A stretch of 64,000 nt of DNA from Ponticaulis sp. (GTDB taxonomy: Bacteria; Pseudomonadota; Alphaproteobacteria; Caulobacterales; Hyphomonadaceae): contig PBNO01000002.1 of NCBI GenBank assembly GCA_002723155.1, positions 51,545 through 115,544 of the forward strand, read 5' to 3'. The notes under the pieces are model-generated. The model was not told where the DNA came from and searched no databases. It saw nothing but the letters and a program-made list of their open reading frames with translations. Below are positions 1 through 9,278 of this stretch, in pieces (the stretch's first letter is position 1; the number at the start of each line of letters is the position of its first letter). The position numbers and the translations under genes are program-made.

Positions 1-5
1 ACAAT

Positions 6-674
6 TTGCTGATCGTGTCTCTGGGGCTGATCGCAACATTCTACCTGATTTACAGACTTGGCGGCCGTGCCTGGGCGTTCCTGTACTTTGCGACCATCCC
101 TTTTCTGAACTGGTCTTTTGGCGTCATCGAAACCTGGTGCTTTGTGACGCCCGCATCAGGCGAACCCGGACGCGTCGCATTTGATGCTTGTCTGGCAGGC
201 CCCATGGGCCTGTTTGAAAAAGGTATAAGCTTCCACCCACTCGCCATGGTCACCGGATTTGTGTTCGTCCTGAGAGACTTCGTGCAGCGCCGCATGGGGC
301 AGCGCGTTCTTATGGTGATGGCGCTTGGTGTGGCGTGGGCCTTCTACTATGCATGGCCTGTCATCGCGATTGCCTCCGGCCTGGCCTTCGCGATTTCCGA
401 GCTGGCAGACTGGGCAATCTACACCTTCACAAAATACCGGCTCTCCACGCGAATTCTGGTGTCGTCAGCCGTCGCCTCTCCAGTGGACACGACCGTCTTC
501 CTGTTCGGCGCAGACCTTGCTGTTCAGATGCAGCTCGGAGAACCGGCAGGCACCATGTTGCACACGGCGAACTGGATCGCGTTTGTGATCGGCAAAATGG
601 TCGGCGCGCTGTTCGTTAGCCGCGCCATGCGCAAGCGTGAAGATGCCGGCCTCGTGGACCCGCAGGCAGTTTAG
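6..674 (+). CDS. VUT/DUF165-family integral membrane transporter (preQ0 transporter-like), possibly 5'-truncated
   Basis: Hydrophobic protein of about 222 residues with five or six membrane segments. The stretch ISELADWAIYTF followed by SSAVASPVDTTVFL matches the Vut_1 (DUF165/YhhQ) family, whose members import queuosine precursors such as preQ0. That function is inferred from the family; no queuosine gene is nearby. The first possible start in the window is a TTG at the very edge and the frame is still open to the left, so the true start may lie outside. It converges with the DHFR-like gene with no gap between the stop codons. A generic vitamin-uptake-type permease is the alternative. Confidence 0.7.
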   Translation: MLIVSLGLIATFYLIYRLGGRAWAFLYFATIPFLNWSFGVIETWCFVTPASGEPGRVAFDACLAGPMGLFEKGISFHPLAMVTGFVFVLRDFVQRRMGQRVLMVMALGVAWAFYYAWPVIAIASGLAFAISELADWAIYTFTKYRLSTRILVSSAVASPVDTTVFLFGADLAVQMQLGEPAGTMLHTANWIAFVIGKMVGALFVSRAMRKREDAGLVDPQAV

Positions 675-1241
675 TTATGGCGCAGGCGTCCAGCTAACCA
701 CATCGACGCCCTCATCCAACACCTGAAGAGGCCCCGGCTGATATCCGGCTTCTGCCAGTATAGCTTCTGCAGATTGTCCCCGGTTCACACCGGAGAACAC
801 ACCTGTACCACCGGGCAGTGTGACGCCGCGCACGCGGCTGAGGTGAAACGCCGTGAACCGCACCTCACCTGTCAGGAAGAAGTCAAAAATATCGCGCCCG
901 CCAGTAACGGCGAGATGCGAAACCGGCAATTCGAAGGCCTGCAGCGCGGCTGCCAGCGGACAGGCATCGGGATTCCAGAAAACGATCAGACCATCCACCT
1001 TCACAGCTTCGACGGAACGCGTCAGAACAAGCCGGTTCCGACGGGCATGGTTTGGCGTAGCATCATGGCTTCGGCGACCGAGTACGCTGACATCAGCTGC
1101 ATCCAGCCCCGCCTGAAAGAAATCCCACTCAGCATCATTCTTCAGGCTATCCGGCATATTACCGTCTGCATCTGCAATACAGTCATCATCACTGACGACA
1201 GCATAGCCCTCAATACGCAATTTCCCGGTACTCAACGACAT
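675..1241 (-). CDS. RibD C-terminal/dihydrofolate-reductase-like domain protein
   Basis: Protein of 188 residues with DHFR-fold signatures. There is an N-terminal strand (LRIEGYAVVSDDDCIAD), a GRRSHD motif in the position of the family's GRxTw motif, LVLTRSV, and the nucleotide-binding VTGGRDIFDFFL, which resembles the VxGG...y motif of RibD_C reductases. Such proteins bind NADPH and reduce pterin- or pyrimidine-like substrates; the substrate here is unknown. ATG 1241 is preferred over an in-frame GTG at 1250 because an AGG lies about eight bases upstream. The gene ends back to back with the transporter gene to its left and lies downstream of the chemoreceptor and its terminator, so it is probably transcribed on its own. 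Confidence 0.7.
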   Translation of the reverse strand: MSLSTGKLRIEGYAVVSDDDCIADADGNMPDSLKNDAEWDFFQAGLDAADVSVLGRRSHDATPNHARRNRLVLTRSVEAVKVDGLIVFWNPDACPLAAALQAFELPVSHLAVTGGRDIFDFFLTGEVRFTAFHLSRVRGVTLPGGTGVFSGVNRGQSAEAILAEAGYQPGPLQVLDEGVDVVSWTPAP

Positions 1242-1310
1242 CCGCCCCACCTGTTTGCTTTATGTGGCAGCTCTAATTGCGCTGTTCCTCCGCCCGATCA
1301 ATAGCCAAAC

Positions 1311-1344
1311 GAAAAACGCCGCCCCATTCAGGAGCGGCGTTTCC
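1311..1344 (-). terminator. Rho-independent terminator of the chemoreceptor gene
   Basis: Inverted repeat AAACGCCGC / GCGGCGTTT with a loop of about ten bases. Read on the minus strand it ends in GTTTTTC. It lies 22 bases beyond the stop codon of the methyl-accepting chemotaxis gene. Confidence 0.8.
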
Positions 1345-1365
1345 GGTATCTGCCTGAGAGGGACA

Positions 1366-3063
1366 TCAGGCAGCTGAGACTTCTCCGAGGAAACGGCGAA
1401 CTTCTTTGGCGACTTCATCGGTACGCATTTGAAGATCAGCAGCAGAGGACAGCACCGTTTCCGCTGCGGCGTTCGTTTCTGTCACCGCACTGGTGAGCTG
1501 GCCCATTTCTTCAGACACAGCAGACGTACCCATCGCCGCGCGCTGAGAGCTGCTGGAGATTTCGGCAGTCGCCGAGCCCTGCTGCTCAATCGCCGTTGCG
1601 ATCTGCGTCGTGTAACCTTCGACCACTTTGATGATCTCCGTCATGCCCTCAATTGCGCCGACCGAAAGTTTTGTGGCCTGCTGGATCTGGTCGATCTGTT
1701 CAGCAATGTCCTCGGTCGCCTTGGATGTCTGACTTGCGAGTTGTTTGACCTCAGATGCAACGACCGCAAAGCCCTTACCGGCGTCTCCTGCCCGCGCTGC
1801 TTCGATAGTCGCGTTTAGCGCAAGCAGATTGGTTTGCTCGGAAATGGACTGAATAAGAGAAACGATCTCGCCGATCTGTGACGCTGCTTCTGCGAGGTTT
1901 GCGACCTGTTGATTGCTGCGTATGCCTTCTTCGGTTGCCCGATGTACGCTGCCAGTTGTTTCGGCAACGCGTCCCGCAATCTCGGAGATGGACGCTGAGA
2001 GCTCTTCAGCAGCCGCCGCCACAGCATGCACGCTGTTTGTTGCGTCGTTCGATGAGTTCACCGTGTTTTCAGCACGCACAGAGCAGTTTTCAGCAACGTC
2101 GGTCAAACGAGACGCCGTTGTATCCAGACCGCCCGCTGTATCATTCAGCTGACCGAGCAAATCATCAATGCGTGCGCTGAACTGGGCCACCATCTGAGCG
2201 CTACGCTCTTCACGCTCGGCCGCACGGGCTTCAGCCTCTGCCACGCGGCGCTGAGAGAGATCTTTCAACGCAATTGCGGCACGCGCACTTTGACCGATTT
2301 CGTCCACGCGATCCGTATAAGGCACATCTATATTCAGATTGCCTCGCGCGAGCTCTTCGGTCACTGCCGCGAGTTCTGTCACCGGCTTCATCATCCTGTG
2401 CACGGCCATTCCAGCAATCCAGATGGCAAGCCCCATCACCGGAATGGCGGTGAGGCCACACTGGATAATAAGCGTCCATATGATCGCCGTAATCTGCGAC
2501 TTTTCGATGGCGACACAAACGATCCCGACAATGTCCCCAGCAAGATTTCTGACCGGCGTATAAACACCGTAATATTTCTCGCCCTGCACAAGCGACTCGC
2601 CCTGATAAGTCTCACCCCGGATCACCGCCTGATAGGCATCATTAGATGCACCAAGCGGTGACCCGGTTGCGCGGCCCCCGTCTTCCCCCGGGACATTGGT
2701 CGATCGACGAATGAAGTCCTGACGAGCTTCATCCCATTCAAACAGTGTGGCGACTTCCCCCGTCGCACGCACGATTTCATCTACGATGGCGTGATCGCTG
2801 ACGTCCGGAAACGCCTCAACCACAACACCCGTCACGCTTCCGTCTCGCCCCCAGCGAACTTCAGCGCCCTCAACACTCAATTCGAACATCTCTGCCGCAA
2901 CAGCGATGTTCATTGCCTGAGCTTTTGCAGCATCGTTCTCAACCTTGCCGGCGATGACCACCAGGCTGATAATCGAAATAATTCCTACAGCCGCAACAAC
3001 CAGAGAACTGGTCATCAGCGTTACAGCTTTCTGTACCGAAAGCGTTTTCAGCTTGCTGAGCAT
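1366..3063 (-). CDS. Methyl-accepting chemotaxis protein (Cache sensor, HAMP, MCP signalling domain)
   Basis: A 565-residue transmembrane chemoreceptor. Membrane helix 1 is at about 14-39. The periplasmic part (about 40-190) carries [15 protein letters not shown] and [16 protein letters not shown], typical of Cache_3-Cache_2 sensors. Helix 2 is at about 191-220 and HAMP follows to about 275. The cytoplasmic coiled coil contains the conserved hairpin tip ([20 protein letters not shown]) that contacts CheA/CheW. It would sense a small periplasmic ligand that cannot be predicted. No other che gene is in the window, so it must signal to an array encoded elsewhere. The start has GAGGGG just upstream, and a TATAAT hexamer at 3085-3090 (minus strand) is a plausible -10 box. 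Confidence 0.95.
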   Translation of the reverse strand: MLSKLKTLSVQKAVTLMTSSLVVAAVGIISIISLVVIAGKVENDAAKAQAMNIAVAAEMFELSVEGAEVRWGRDGSVTGVVVEAFPDVSDHAIVDEIVRATGEVATLFEWDEARQDFIRRSTNVPGEDGGRATGSPLGASNDAYQAVIRGETYQGESLVQGEKYYGVYTPVRNLAGDIVGIVCVAIEKSQITAIIWTLIIQCGLTAIPVMGLAIWIAGMAVHRMMKPVTELAAVTEELARGNLNIDVPYTDRVDEIGQSARAAIALKDLSQRRVAEAEARAAEREERSAQMVAQFSARIDDLLGQLNDTAGGLDTTASRLTDVAENCSVRAENTVNSSNDATNSVHAVAAAAEELSASISEIAGRVAETTGSVHRATEEGIRSNQQVANLAEAASQIGEIVSLIQSISEQTNLLALNATIEAARAGDAGKGFAVVASEVKQLASQTSKATEDIAEQIDQIQQATKLSVGAIEGMTEIIKVVEGYTTQIATAIEQQGSATAEISSSSQRAAMGTSAVSEEMGQLTSAVTETNAAAETVLSSAADLQMRTDEVAKEVRRFLGEVSAA

Positions 3064-3488
3064 AACCCCTCACACTCCACACGTATTATATGAAGGGCAC
3101 TGTAATCATTAAATTATATTCTAATTATGAATAACCGTGTTTAGTTTTCGAAGTAAAAACAAGTTTGCCTCTCTTTTTTTATTACCAAAAAACAAACAGT
3201 CGTTTTTTCGCTTCCAAAAGTGGAAGCACTTAATACAGAGAAATGGTCATTTTATACTGAAATCAACTAAGACTCCGCTATACATGTTCAAAGCAACTCT
3301 CAGGGGAATTTTAGTTTTGTAACGACTTTCAGATCATCGAACGAGGTAGAGAAAACCACACAGCCGATCTGTCGCGCCGTGTTTATGCCCTTTAGACTTG
3401 ACGTTCGCGCCTAAAAAACGCACCCCTCCGCCATTAGATTTCCGGTGTAATAACGCCGAATGCCATCGCATCCAGACGGAGTATCCCA
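3064..3488. other. AT-rich divergent intergenic region between the chemoreceptor and ugd
   Basis: 425 bases without a credible gene. About 3080-3330 is much richer in A and T than the rest of the window and carries runs of T. An 18-base hairpin, GCTTCC-AAAAGT-GGAAGC, lies at 3210-3227 without a T tract that would fit a terminator for either flanking gene. Promoters for both flanking genes must lie here. The ugd ribosome-binding site GGAG (3478-3481) is seven bases before its ATG. Confidence 0.6.
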
Positions 3489-4793
3489 ATGCGTGTAACA
3501 ATGATCGGAACGGGCTATGTGGGCCTTGTCTCTGGCGCATGTTTTGCAGATTTCGGGCATGTTGTGACATGCGTGGATAAGGATGCTTCCAAGATCGACA
3601 AGCTGAAGGCGGGTGAGATCCCGATCTTCGAGCCGGGCCTTGATCAGCTGGTTGAGAAAAACGTCAAGGAAGAACGCCTCTTCTTCACGACAGACCCGAC
3701 TGACGCCATCAAAAACGCTGATGCTGTGTTCATCGCAGTTGGCACGCCGTCACGTCGCGGTGATGGTCACGCTGACCTCTCTTATGTTTATGGCGCGGCT
3801 GAAGAGATTGCCGGCCTGATGGACGGCTACACAGTTGTCGTGAACAAATCGACGGTTCCGGTTGGCACGGGTGATGAGGTTGAAGCGATCATCAAGAAGA
3901 CCAACCCTGAAGCTGACTTTGCCGTCGTCTCCAACCCGGAATTCCTGCGCGAAGGCGCAGCGATCAAAGACTTCAAAGTTCCAGACCGTGTTGTCGTCGG
4001 CACAGATGACGAGCGCGCCAAAGAGGTGATGACCGAGCTTTACCGCCCGCTCTATCTCAATGAGACGCCGATCCTCTTCACAAACCGCCGTACATCTGAG
4101 CTGATCAAATACGCAGCCAACGCCTTCCTCGCAGTGAAGATCACCTTCATCAACGAGATCGCCGACCTGTGTGAGAAGGTTGGCGCGAATGTTCAGGAAG
4201 TCTCACGCGGTATCGGGCTTGATAACCGCATCGGGAAGAAATTCCTCAATGCAGGTCCTGGCTATGGCGGCTCATGCTTCCCGAAAGACACGCTGGCGCT
4301 TTCCAAGACGGCCAATGATGTTGGCGCGCCGGTGCGCATTGTCGACACGGTTGTTGAAGTGAACGCCAACCGCAAGAAAGCTATGGCCACGAAGATTATC
4401 GACGCGATGGGCGGCGATGTCTCTGGCAAGACAATTGGAATTCTGGGGCTCGCCTTCAAGCCGAACACCGATGACATGCGCGACGCACCAAGCCTCGACA
4501 TTATTCCAGCCCTTCAGGAAGCTGGCGCAAAAGTCCGCGCCTATGACCCTGAGAGCATGGAAGAGGCGAGCCATTCGCTGAAAGACGTCATGTTCTGCGA
4601 TGGCCCGTATCACGCGCTGGAAGGCGCTGACGCGATGGTCATCATCACAGAGTGGGATCAGTTCCGCGCGCTGGATATGGAACGTGCCAAGTCCATCCTC
4701 AACGGCAATGTCGTCGTGGACCTGCGCAACATCTACACCAAGGCCGACATGACCAAGCGCGGCTTCGACTATACGAGCGTCGGCCGGCCTTAA
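3489..4793 (+). CDS. ugd: UDP-glucose 6-dehydrogenase
   Basis: A 434-residue cytoplasmic enzyme that oxidises UDP-glucose to UDP-glucuronate with two NAD+, supplying uronic acids for capsule, exopolysaccharide or LPS. The N-terminal Rossmann motif is GTGYVGLVSGACFA. The catalytic cysteine is Cys263 in GGSCFPKDT, preceded by the Lys/Asn-containing helix ELIKYAANAFLAVKITFINE. The C-terminal UDP-binding domain begins near GILGLAFKPNTDDMRDAPS. Length fits the family. It stands alone on the plus strand with a GGAG site, facing the histidine kinase gene; the two stop codons abut (4793/4794). ExoD at 13.6 kb is a second envelope-polysaccharide gene but is not linked in an operon. Confidence 0.97.
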   Translation: MRVTMIGTGYVGLVSGACFADFGHVVTCVDKDASKIDKLKAGEIPIFEPGLDQLVEKNVKEERLFFTTDPTDAIKNADAVFIAVGTPSRRGDGHADLSYVYGAAEEIAGLMDGYTVVVNKSTVPVGTGDEVEAIIKKTNPEADFAVVSNPEFLREGAAIKDFKVPDRVVVGTDDERAKEVMTELYRPLYLNETPILFTNRRTSELIKYAANAFLAVKITFINEIADLCEKVGANVQEVSRGIGLDNRIGKKFLNAGPGYGGSCFPKDTLALSKTANDVGAPVRIVDTVVEVNANRKKAMATKIIDAMGGDVSGKTIGILGLAFKPNTDDMRDAPSLDIIPALQEAGAKVRAYDPESMEEASHSLKDVMFCDGPYHALEGADAMVIITEWDQFRALDMERAKSILNGNVVVDLRNIYTKADMTKRGFDYTSVGRP

Positions 4794-5912
4794 TCAGTCG
4801 ACCGCGTCGGCTTTAGGCTCACGCAACTGAACGACGTCTTTCCATGGAACAGAAATTCTGAATTCGGCGCCCTCATCGGGGGCGCCGAACGCGTGGATCG
4901 TCCAGCCATGTTGGGCAATCAGCTCAGCACAGGTCGCAAGACCAATGCCTGCGCCTTCACGATCAGTACGAAGGCGGCCAAACAATTCGAAAATCTGCTC
5001 GGCCGCGTCTTCCGGAAAACCAATCCCGTTATCACGCACGACGATTTCCGCGCTTTCGCCCTCACCGGTCGCAAGGATCTCGACTTTCAAAGGCCGGTCA
5101 TCTGATTTGAACTTCAGCGCGTTCGAGAGAAGGTTTTGCAGAACGATCTCCATCAATGCTCGGTCAGCATGCACGATTGGCAAATCGCCTACTTCAAGCC
5201 AATCACCATCGCCAGGTGCCATCAGGCTTGCGCCAACACTTTGCACGATCTCTGAGACATTAACCTCCTGCCGCGCCAATCCGCGAGAAGAGCTTGTCGA
5301 ATAATTGAGAAGCCCGATAAGCAAGCGCTCGAGCTCACCGGCAGACGCCTCGGCCATCGCCAGCAGCTCTTCGCGGGTTTCCAGCTCCACGTGCTCTTCA
5401 TCATCACGGTACAATTCGAGCGCCATACGGATATTTCGCAAAGGGCCGCGCACATCATGTGCTACGCGGTGAGCAAATGATGTTAGTCGTTCATTGGTGG
5501 TCCGTAGCGTGCTGGACGCGCGCCGTTCTTGTTGAGCATTGATTTTCGCGCTTTCAAGATCGTCCTGAAGTCGCGTCACCGCGCGCCTCTCCAGCGTTTC
5601 GTGAGACAACTCCACTGAATACAGCGTGCTTTTGTCCGCAGGCCGCAATTTAATGGCCCTCATATCGGCCACTTCATCATTTGCGACGACACGCGTAACA
5701 AAAGAGTCCGTCCAGGCATCCTGCCTGTCGGCCATCCGGAACATGTCATCCAGAACTTCAGTTTCGAACAGATAATCCGCCGGCAATCCTGCGATCTCGT
5801 GTCGATCCTTTTTAAGGAACTGACAAGCCGAACGGTTCGCGTCGATGATGGATCCGCTCGCATCAATCAATAAGAACGCTTCCCGGGCGCGAAAGAAAAA
5901 AGACTCAAACAT
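4794..5912 (-). CDS. PAS-domain sensor histidine kinase (orphan)
   Basis: A 372-residue soluble kinase. A PAS-like sensor (about 5-115: FLLIDASGSIIDANRSACQFL) leads into a coiled linker, then an H-box with His152 (FAHRVAHDVRGPLRNIR), an N-box (LQNLLSNALKF), and G-boxes VRDNGIGFPED and GAGIGLATC. No membrane helix is visible, so it would read a cytoplasmic signal. No response regulator is adjacent, making it an orphan. ATG 5912 begins the PAS domain directly. An in-frame GTG at 5948 would add 12 residues and has only weak ribosome-binding support. It is divergent from the small-ORF/PIN module. Confidence 0.9.
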   Translation of the reverse strand: MFESFFFRAREAFLLIDASGSIIDANRSACQFLKKDRHEIAGLPADYLFETEVLDDMFRMADRQDAWTDSFVTRVVANDEVADMRAIKLRPADKSTLYSVELSHETLERRAVTRLQDDLESAKINAQQERRASSTLRTTNERLTSFAHRVAHDVRGPLRNIRMALELYRDDEEHVELETREELLAMAEASAGELERLLIGLLNYSTSSSRGLARQEVNVSEIVQSVGASLMAPGDGDWLEVGDLPIVHADRALMEIVLQNLLSNALKFKSDDRPLKVEILATGEGESAEIVVRDNGIGFPEDAAEQIFELFGRLRTDREGAGIGLATCAELIAQHGWTIHAFGAPDEGAEFRISVPWKDVVQLREPKADAVD

Positions 5913-5992
5913 TTTGCCAACCCGACGCGAAGATGCGGTTTGCAGCACTTCCGTTAAAAAGTAGTCTCACACCAAACTGCGGAGCAGAATGC

Positions 5993-6175
5993 ATGTCTGA
6001 AACAAACAAGAACAATAAAGGACCTGCTCTGAACGCCTCGGAAATCAAGAACGACAACCAAGGTTTCCCGAACAAAAAGCACAGCCTACCCAGTGCGACG
6101 ATTACAGGAAACACCACACTTATCAAGCTTATTAAGGCAGATTGCACGGCATGGTTGAAAGTCAGCCGGCAATGA
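5993..6175 (+). CDS. Unrecognised 60-residue protein upstream of, and overlapping, a PIN-domain gene; candidate antitoxin
   Basis: Begins MSETNKNNKGPALNASE and ends TAWLKVSRQ. It is rich in Asn, Lys and Thr, hydrophilic, and without a recognisable domain. GGAG at 5981-5984 lies eight bases before the ATG, which is good evidence of translation. Its TGA overlaps the ATG of the next gene as ATGA (6172-6175), the usual arrangement of coupled toxin-antitoxin genes. Base composition is more AT-rich than the neighbours. An antitoxin role is inferred from position and size only: I see no helix-turn-helix, ribbon-helix-helix or Phd/AbrB signature, unlike most known antitoxins of PIN toxins. A leader peptide that only couples translation is the alternative. 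Confidence 0.5.
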   Translation: MSETNKNNKGPALNASEIKNDNQGFPNKKHSLPSATITGNTTLIKLIKADCTAWLKVSRQ

Positions 6176-6735
6176 TCCGTGCAGTAATCGACGCCTGTAT
6201 TCTGGCAGGCACAATCCGGCGGCACATGGTGCTGCTGTTTGCCCAGGACGGGCTTCTGGAGCCAATCTGGTCGCCACGAATTTTGCAGGAAACTCAGCGC
6301 GCAATCCCGAAAACACTCAAGGCGAGCGATATGGATGAAGCAACGCTTACCTCGCATGCCGGGACAGTGTGTGACCTGATCCTCGCGAGCTTTCCCGAAG
6401 CGCTGCAGGAACCTCAATCCATGACACTTCCAGCGCCCCTTCCGGACCCTGATGACGAACATGTGCTACAACTCGCCTTATCAGCGGGAGCGTCTGTCGT
6501 TGTAACCGAGAACCTGCGTGACTTCCCGAAAAAAGCCCTATCGGGCACAGGCGTACGCGCCCTCAATACAGATCACTTCCTCACAGAACTGGCTGAACAG
6601 TCTCCGGATGCGGCGCAACGCGTCATGGCTAATCTCATCCAGATCATTGATAACCCCGTATTTGATGAAGCAGCCTGTCTTGCCCGTTTAAAACAAGTAG
6701 GTCTCAAGCGATTGGCAAAGACGTTAGCGGCCTAA
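6172..6735 (+). CDS. PIN-domain ribonuclease, PIN_3/VapC-like putative toxin
   Basis: 187 residues from the ATG that overlaps the upstream stop codon. The PIN core is visible. Asp7 lies in the first strand (MIRAVIDACIL) and Glu40 in SPRILQE, with acidic DPDDEH before the helix and the strand ASVVVTENLRDFP. These correspond to the four-acid Mg2+-binding centre of PIN RNases, with the usual TxD at the last strand here TEN. PIN_3 proteins are mostly toxins that cleave RNA when released from an antitoxin. A GTG ten codons upstream (6142) would add residues that precede the normal PIN start and is less likely. It is followed by a modest terminator and then ubiE. Confidence 0.8.
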   Translation: MIRAVIDACILAGTIRRHMVLLFAQDGLLEPIWSPRILQETQRAIPKTLKASDMDEATLTSHAGTVCDLILASFPEALQEPQSMTLPAPLPDPDDEHVLQLALSAGASVVVTENLRDFPKKALSGTGVRALNTDHFLTELAEQSPDAAQRVMANLIQIIDNPVFDEAACLARLKQVGLKRLAKTLAA

Positions 6736-6745
6736 ATTGCCACCC

Positions 6746-6764
6746 GCGCCAATCTGGCGCTTTT
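6746..6764 (+). terminator. Short terminator after the PIN gene
   Basis: GCGCCA-ATC-TGGCGC followed by TTTTC, eleven bases after the stop codon. The stem is only six base pairs, so termination may be partial. Confidence 0.5.
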
Positions 6765-6795
6765 CTCAATGGCCAACCGGGTTTAGAGGATAGTC

Positions 6796-7611
6796 ATGAC
6801 TGATCAGTTCAAAGACACCGCCGACACTGAAGCGCCAGCTGAAGAGAAAGTCTCTTTCGGTTTTGAAGACGTAAGCGCAGATGAAAAAGTCTCGCGCGTC
6901 AAAGGCGTGTTCCGCTCCGTCGCGGGCAAATACGATCTGATGAACGATCTCATGTCCGCCGGTGTTCACCGCGTCTGGAAGACCATGACAATGGATCGGC
7001 TGAACCCGCAACCGGGCGAGACCTTCCTTGATGTCGCCGGTGGCACGGGCGACCTGTCTCTTGCGTTTCTGAAACGCGCCCGCCTGCAGGGGGAGCGCCA
7101 TGGCCGCCATCATGTCCGCGCCAATGCCATTGTCTGCGATATAAACGACGCCATGCTCGCGGCAGGTCGCGAACGTGACGATGTGGCCCGCGTCGCAGAT
7201 CAGATGAGCTGGGTGTGCGGCGATGCGATGGCTCTGCCGTTTGAAGACAACACAATCGATGCGCTCGCTATTTCCTTTGGCATCCGTAACGTCGCTGACA
7301 TTGATAAAGCCTTCCGCGAATTCCGCCGTGTGCTGAAGCCGGGCGGGCGCTTTGCCTGTCTTGAGTTTTCTCACATGACAGCGACGCCGCTGCAGGAAGC
7401 TTACGACCTTTATTCCTTCAACGTGATCCCGAAGCTCGGCGACTGGGTGGCAGGCGATGCGCCGTCTTACCAGTACCTTGTTGAGTCCATCCGCCGCTTT
7501 CCGAAGCAGGATGAAGTGCTTCGCCGCATTGAAGAGGCGGGCTTCAGCAATGTGTCCTGCACCAACTTTACCGGCGGTATTGCGGCGCTTCACTTCGGCT
7601 GGGCTGTCTAG
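6796..7611 (+). CDS. ubiE: Demethylmenaquinone/2-methoxy-6-polyprenyl-1,4-benzoquinol methyltransferase
   Basis: 271-residue SAM-dependent C-methyltransferase of ubiquinone synthesis (UbiE/COQ5). Motif I is [14 protein letters not shown]. Other family marks are [16 protein letters not shown], the [15 protein letters not shown] post-motif, and the terminal IAALHFGW. The N-terminal region [20 protein letters not shown] is the UbiE signature. A roughly 30-residue hydrophilic N-terminal extension precedes it. GAGGA lies before the ATG. The TAG stop is immediately followed by the ubiB ATG, so the two are co-translated. Confidence 0.97.
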   Translation: MTDQFKDTADTEAPAEEKVSFGFEDVSADEKVSRVKGVFRSVAGKYDLMNDLMSAGVHRVWKTMTMDRLNPQPGETFLDVAGGTGDLSLAFLKRARLQGERHGRHHVRANAIVCDINDAMLAAGRERDDVARVADQMSWVCGDAMALPFEDNTIDALAISFGIRNVADIDKAFREFRRVLKPGGRFACLEFSHMTATPLQEAYDLYSFNVIPKLGDWVAGDAPSYQYLVESIRRFPKQDEVLRRIEEAGFSNVSCTNFTGGIAALHFGWAV

Positions 7612-9174
7612 ATGTTTTCAGCGATTGCAGATTACTGGCGCCTCATGCGCGCGGGCGTCACGCTGGCACGTCATGATGTGATCCTACCTGCAGAATACGC
7701 CAGCCGTATGCCGCTTCCCGCCAAAGCGTTTGGCGGCTTTCTGCGTGCGATTGGCGGCAAACCGAAAGGCCGCCCTGGCGAACGTCTCGCTTCTGCCCTG
7801 GAATCGCTCGGCCCCGCCTATATCAAGCTTGGCCAGTTTCTCGCGACGCGCCCTGATGTATTCGGGGTGGAGACGACAACAGACCTGTCCCGCCTGAAAG
7901 ACAAGCTTCCGCCTTTCGGCGATGAGAAGGCGCGCACCCAGCTCAATCTGGAATTTGGCGAGGACGAAGCGAAACGTCTCTTCCCCGAAATCGGGCCTGC
8001 CATTGCTGCCGCGTCCATCGCGCAGGTTCACCGGATGGAAACGCCGGACGGCACGCGCGCGGTCAAAATCCTCCGCCCTGATGTCGAACGCCTGATCCTG
8101 ACCGAACTTCGCGCCATGAAGCGCGCGGCGCGCACTATCGAGACCGTCGATCGTAACTCCAGACGCATGGAGCCTGTGGCTTTCGTAGAGACGGTTGCGA
8201 CGTCTATGGAAAAAGAGCTCGACCTGCGTCTAGAAGCAGGCGGCGCATCTGAATTTGCAGACGTCTCTGCAAAGTCCGGAGGCTCTTTCCATGTTCCGGA
8301 AGTCGACTGGGAGCGTTCGGGCAAAACCGTCCTGACGACCGACTGGGTCACTGGCACCAGCCTGACCGACACCGAAGCCCTCGCAAAGCGTGAGTTCAGC
8401 CGTATCGAACTTGCAAACAAAGTCACACGCGGCTTCCTTCAGGCCGCGATCGGCCATGGCGTGTTCCATGCGGACATGCACGAAGGCAATATGATCCTCG
8501 GTGACGATGGCGAGCTTTATCTGATCGACTTTGGCATTGTCGGCCGTATCGGCATGGCCGAGCGCCGCTTCCTCGCTGAAATTCTGGATGGCTTTATCCG
8601 CCGCGACTATAAGCGTGTAGCCGAAGTCCACTTCGAAGCGGGCTATGTTCCGCCAGACCGGTCAGTTGGTGACTTTGCGCAGGCGCTCCGCTCCGTCGGC
8701 GAGCCGATCCATGGAAAATCCGCACAGGAAGTCTCCATGGGCAGGCTTCTGCTCCAGCTTCTGGACTTCACCCATACCTTCGGCATGCATTTGCGTCCGG
8801 AACTGGTCCTCCTTCAAAAGACCATGGTGCAGGTGGAAGGCGTCGCGCGCACGCTCGACCCGACACATAACATCTGGGACGCCGCCAAACCTGTAGTCCA
8901 GGAGTGGATCCGTCAGGAGTTCGGTCCTGCGGGCATTGCCAAGCAATCCGGCATCGCGCTTCGAAGCCTTGCACAGCGCGCGGTTCAGCTTCCGGAAATT
9001 CTGGACCGTGTCGACCGCGTTCTGGAAGCGCAAGATGCTCATGCGCGCCAGAGCAAATCTATGCGTCTGCCCGGCTATATCCGAAAGCCGGTGACCAGCC
9101 TGATTGTGCTCTCAGGAACGATCATTATCAGCGTCGTGGTTGGACTGTCTCTCTATGAGACGTTTTTCTCCTGA
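7612..9174 (+). CDS. ubiB: Ubiquinone biosynthesis atypical kinase/ATPase UbiB
   Basis: 520-residue protein of the ABC1/ADCK/UbiB family, needed for ubiquinone synthesis, probably by helping to move hydrophobic intermediates. It has the alanine-rich loop AAASIAQVHR, the lysine in VKILRPDV, the catalytic HADMHEGNM, and the DFG in LYLIDFGIVG. The C terminus has one or two membrane helices (TSLIVLSGTIIISVVVGLSL), as is typical. It starts on the base after the ubiE stop. In many alphaproteobacteria coaBC and dut follow directly; here a secreted UrcA-family gene lies between. Confidence 0.96.
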   Translation: MFSAIADYWRLMRAGVTLARHDVILPAEYASRMPLPAKAFGGFLRAIGGKPKGRPGERLASALESLGPAYIKLGQFLATRPDVFGVETTTDLSRLKDKLPPFGDEKARTQLNLEFGEDEAKRLFPEIGPAIAAASIAQVHRMETPDGTRAVKILRPDVERLILTELRAMKRAARTIETVDRNSRRMEPVAFVETVATSMEKELDLRLEAGGASEFADVSAKSGGSFHVPEVDWERSGKTVLTTDWVTGTSLTDTEALAKREFSRIELANKVTRGFLQAAIGHGVFHADMHEGNMILGDDGELYLIDFGIVGRIGMAERRFLAEILDGFIRRDYKRVAEVHFEAGYVPPDRSVGDFAQALRSVGEPIHGKSAQEVSMGRLLLQLLDFTHTFGMHLRPELVLLQKTMVQVEGVARTLDPTHNIWDAAKPVVQEWIRQEFGPAGIAKQSGIALRSLAQRAVQLPEILDRVDRVLEAQDAHARQSKSMRLPGYIRKPVTSLIVLSGTIIISVVVGLSLYETFFS

Positions 9175-9278
9175 TAGGCTCGTTGGAGAGCAGTCAGGTG
9201 CGTCTACTGGATTCTTAAGTTGCTGAACTTCCCCTTTCAGTGGTAACTTCTTGTTAACACTTTGGAGAGGGTGAATTG

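Noticed and set aside
3137-3322. 61-codon ORF in the AT-rich region upstream of ugd
   Set aside because: No ribosome-binding site, GTG start, low-complexity Lys/Phe-rich product expected from AT-rich DNA, no domain.
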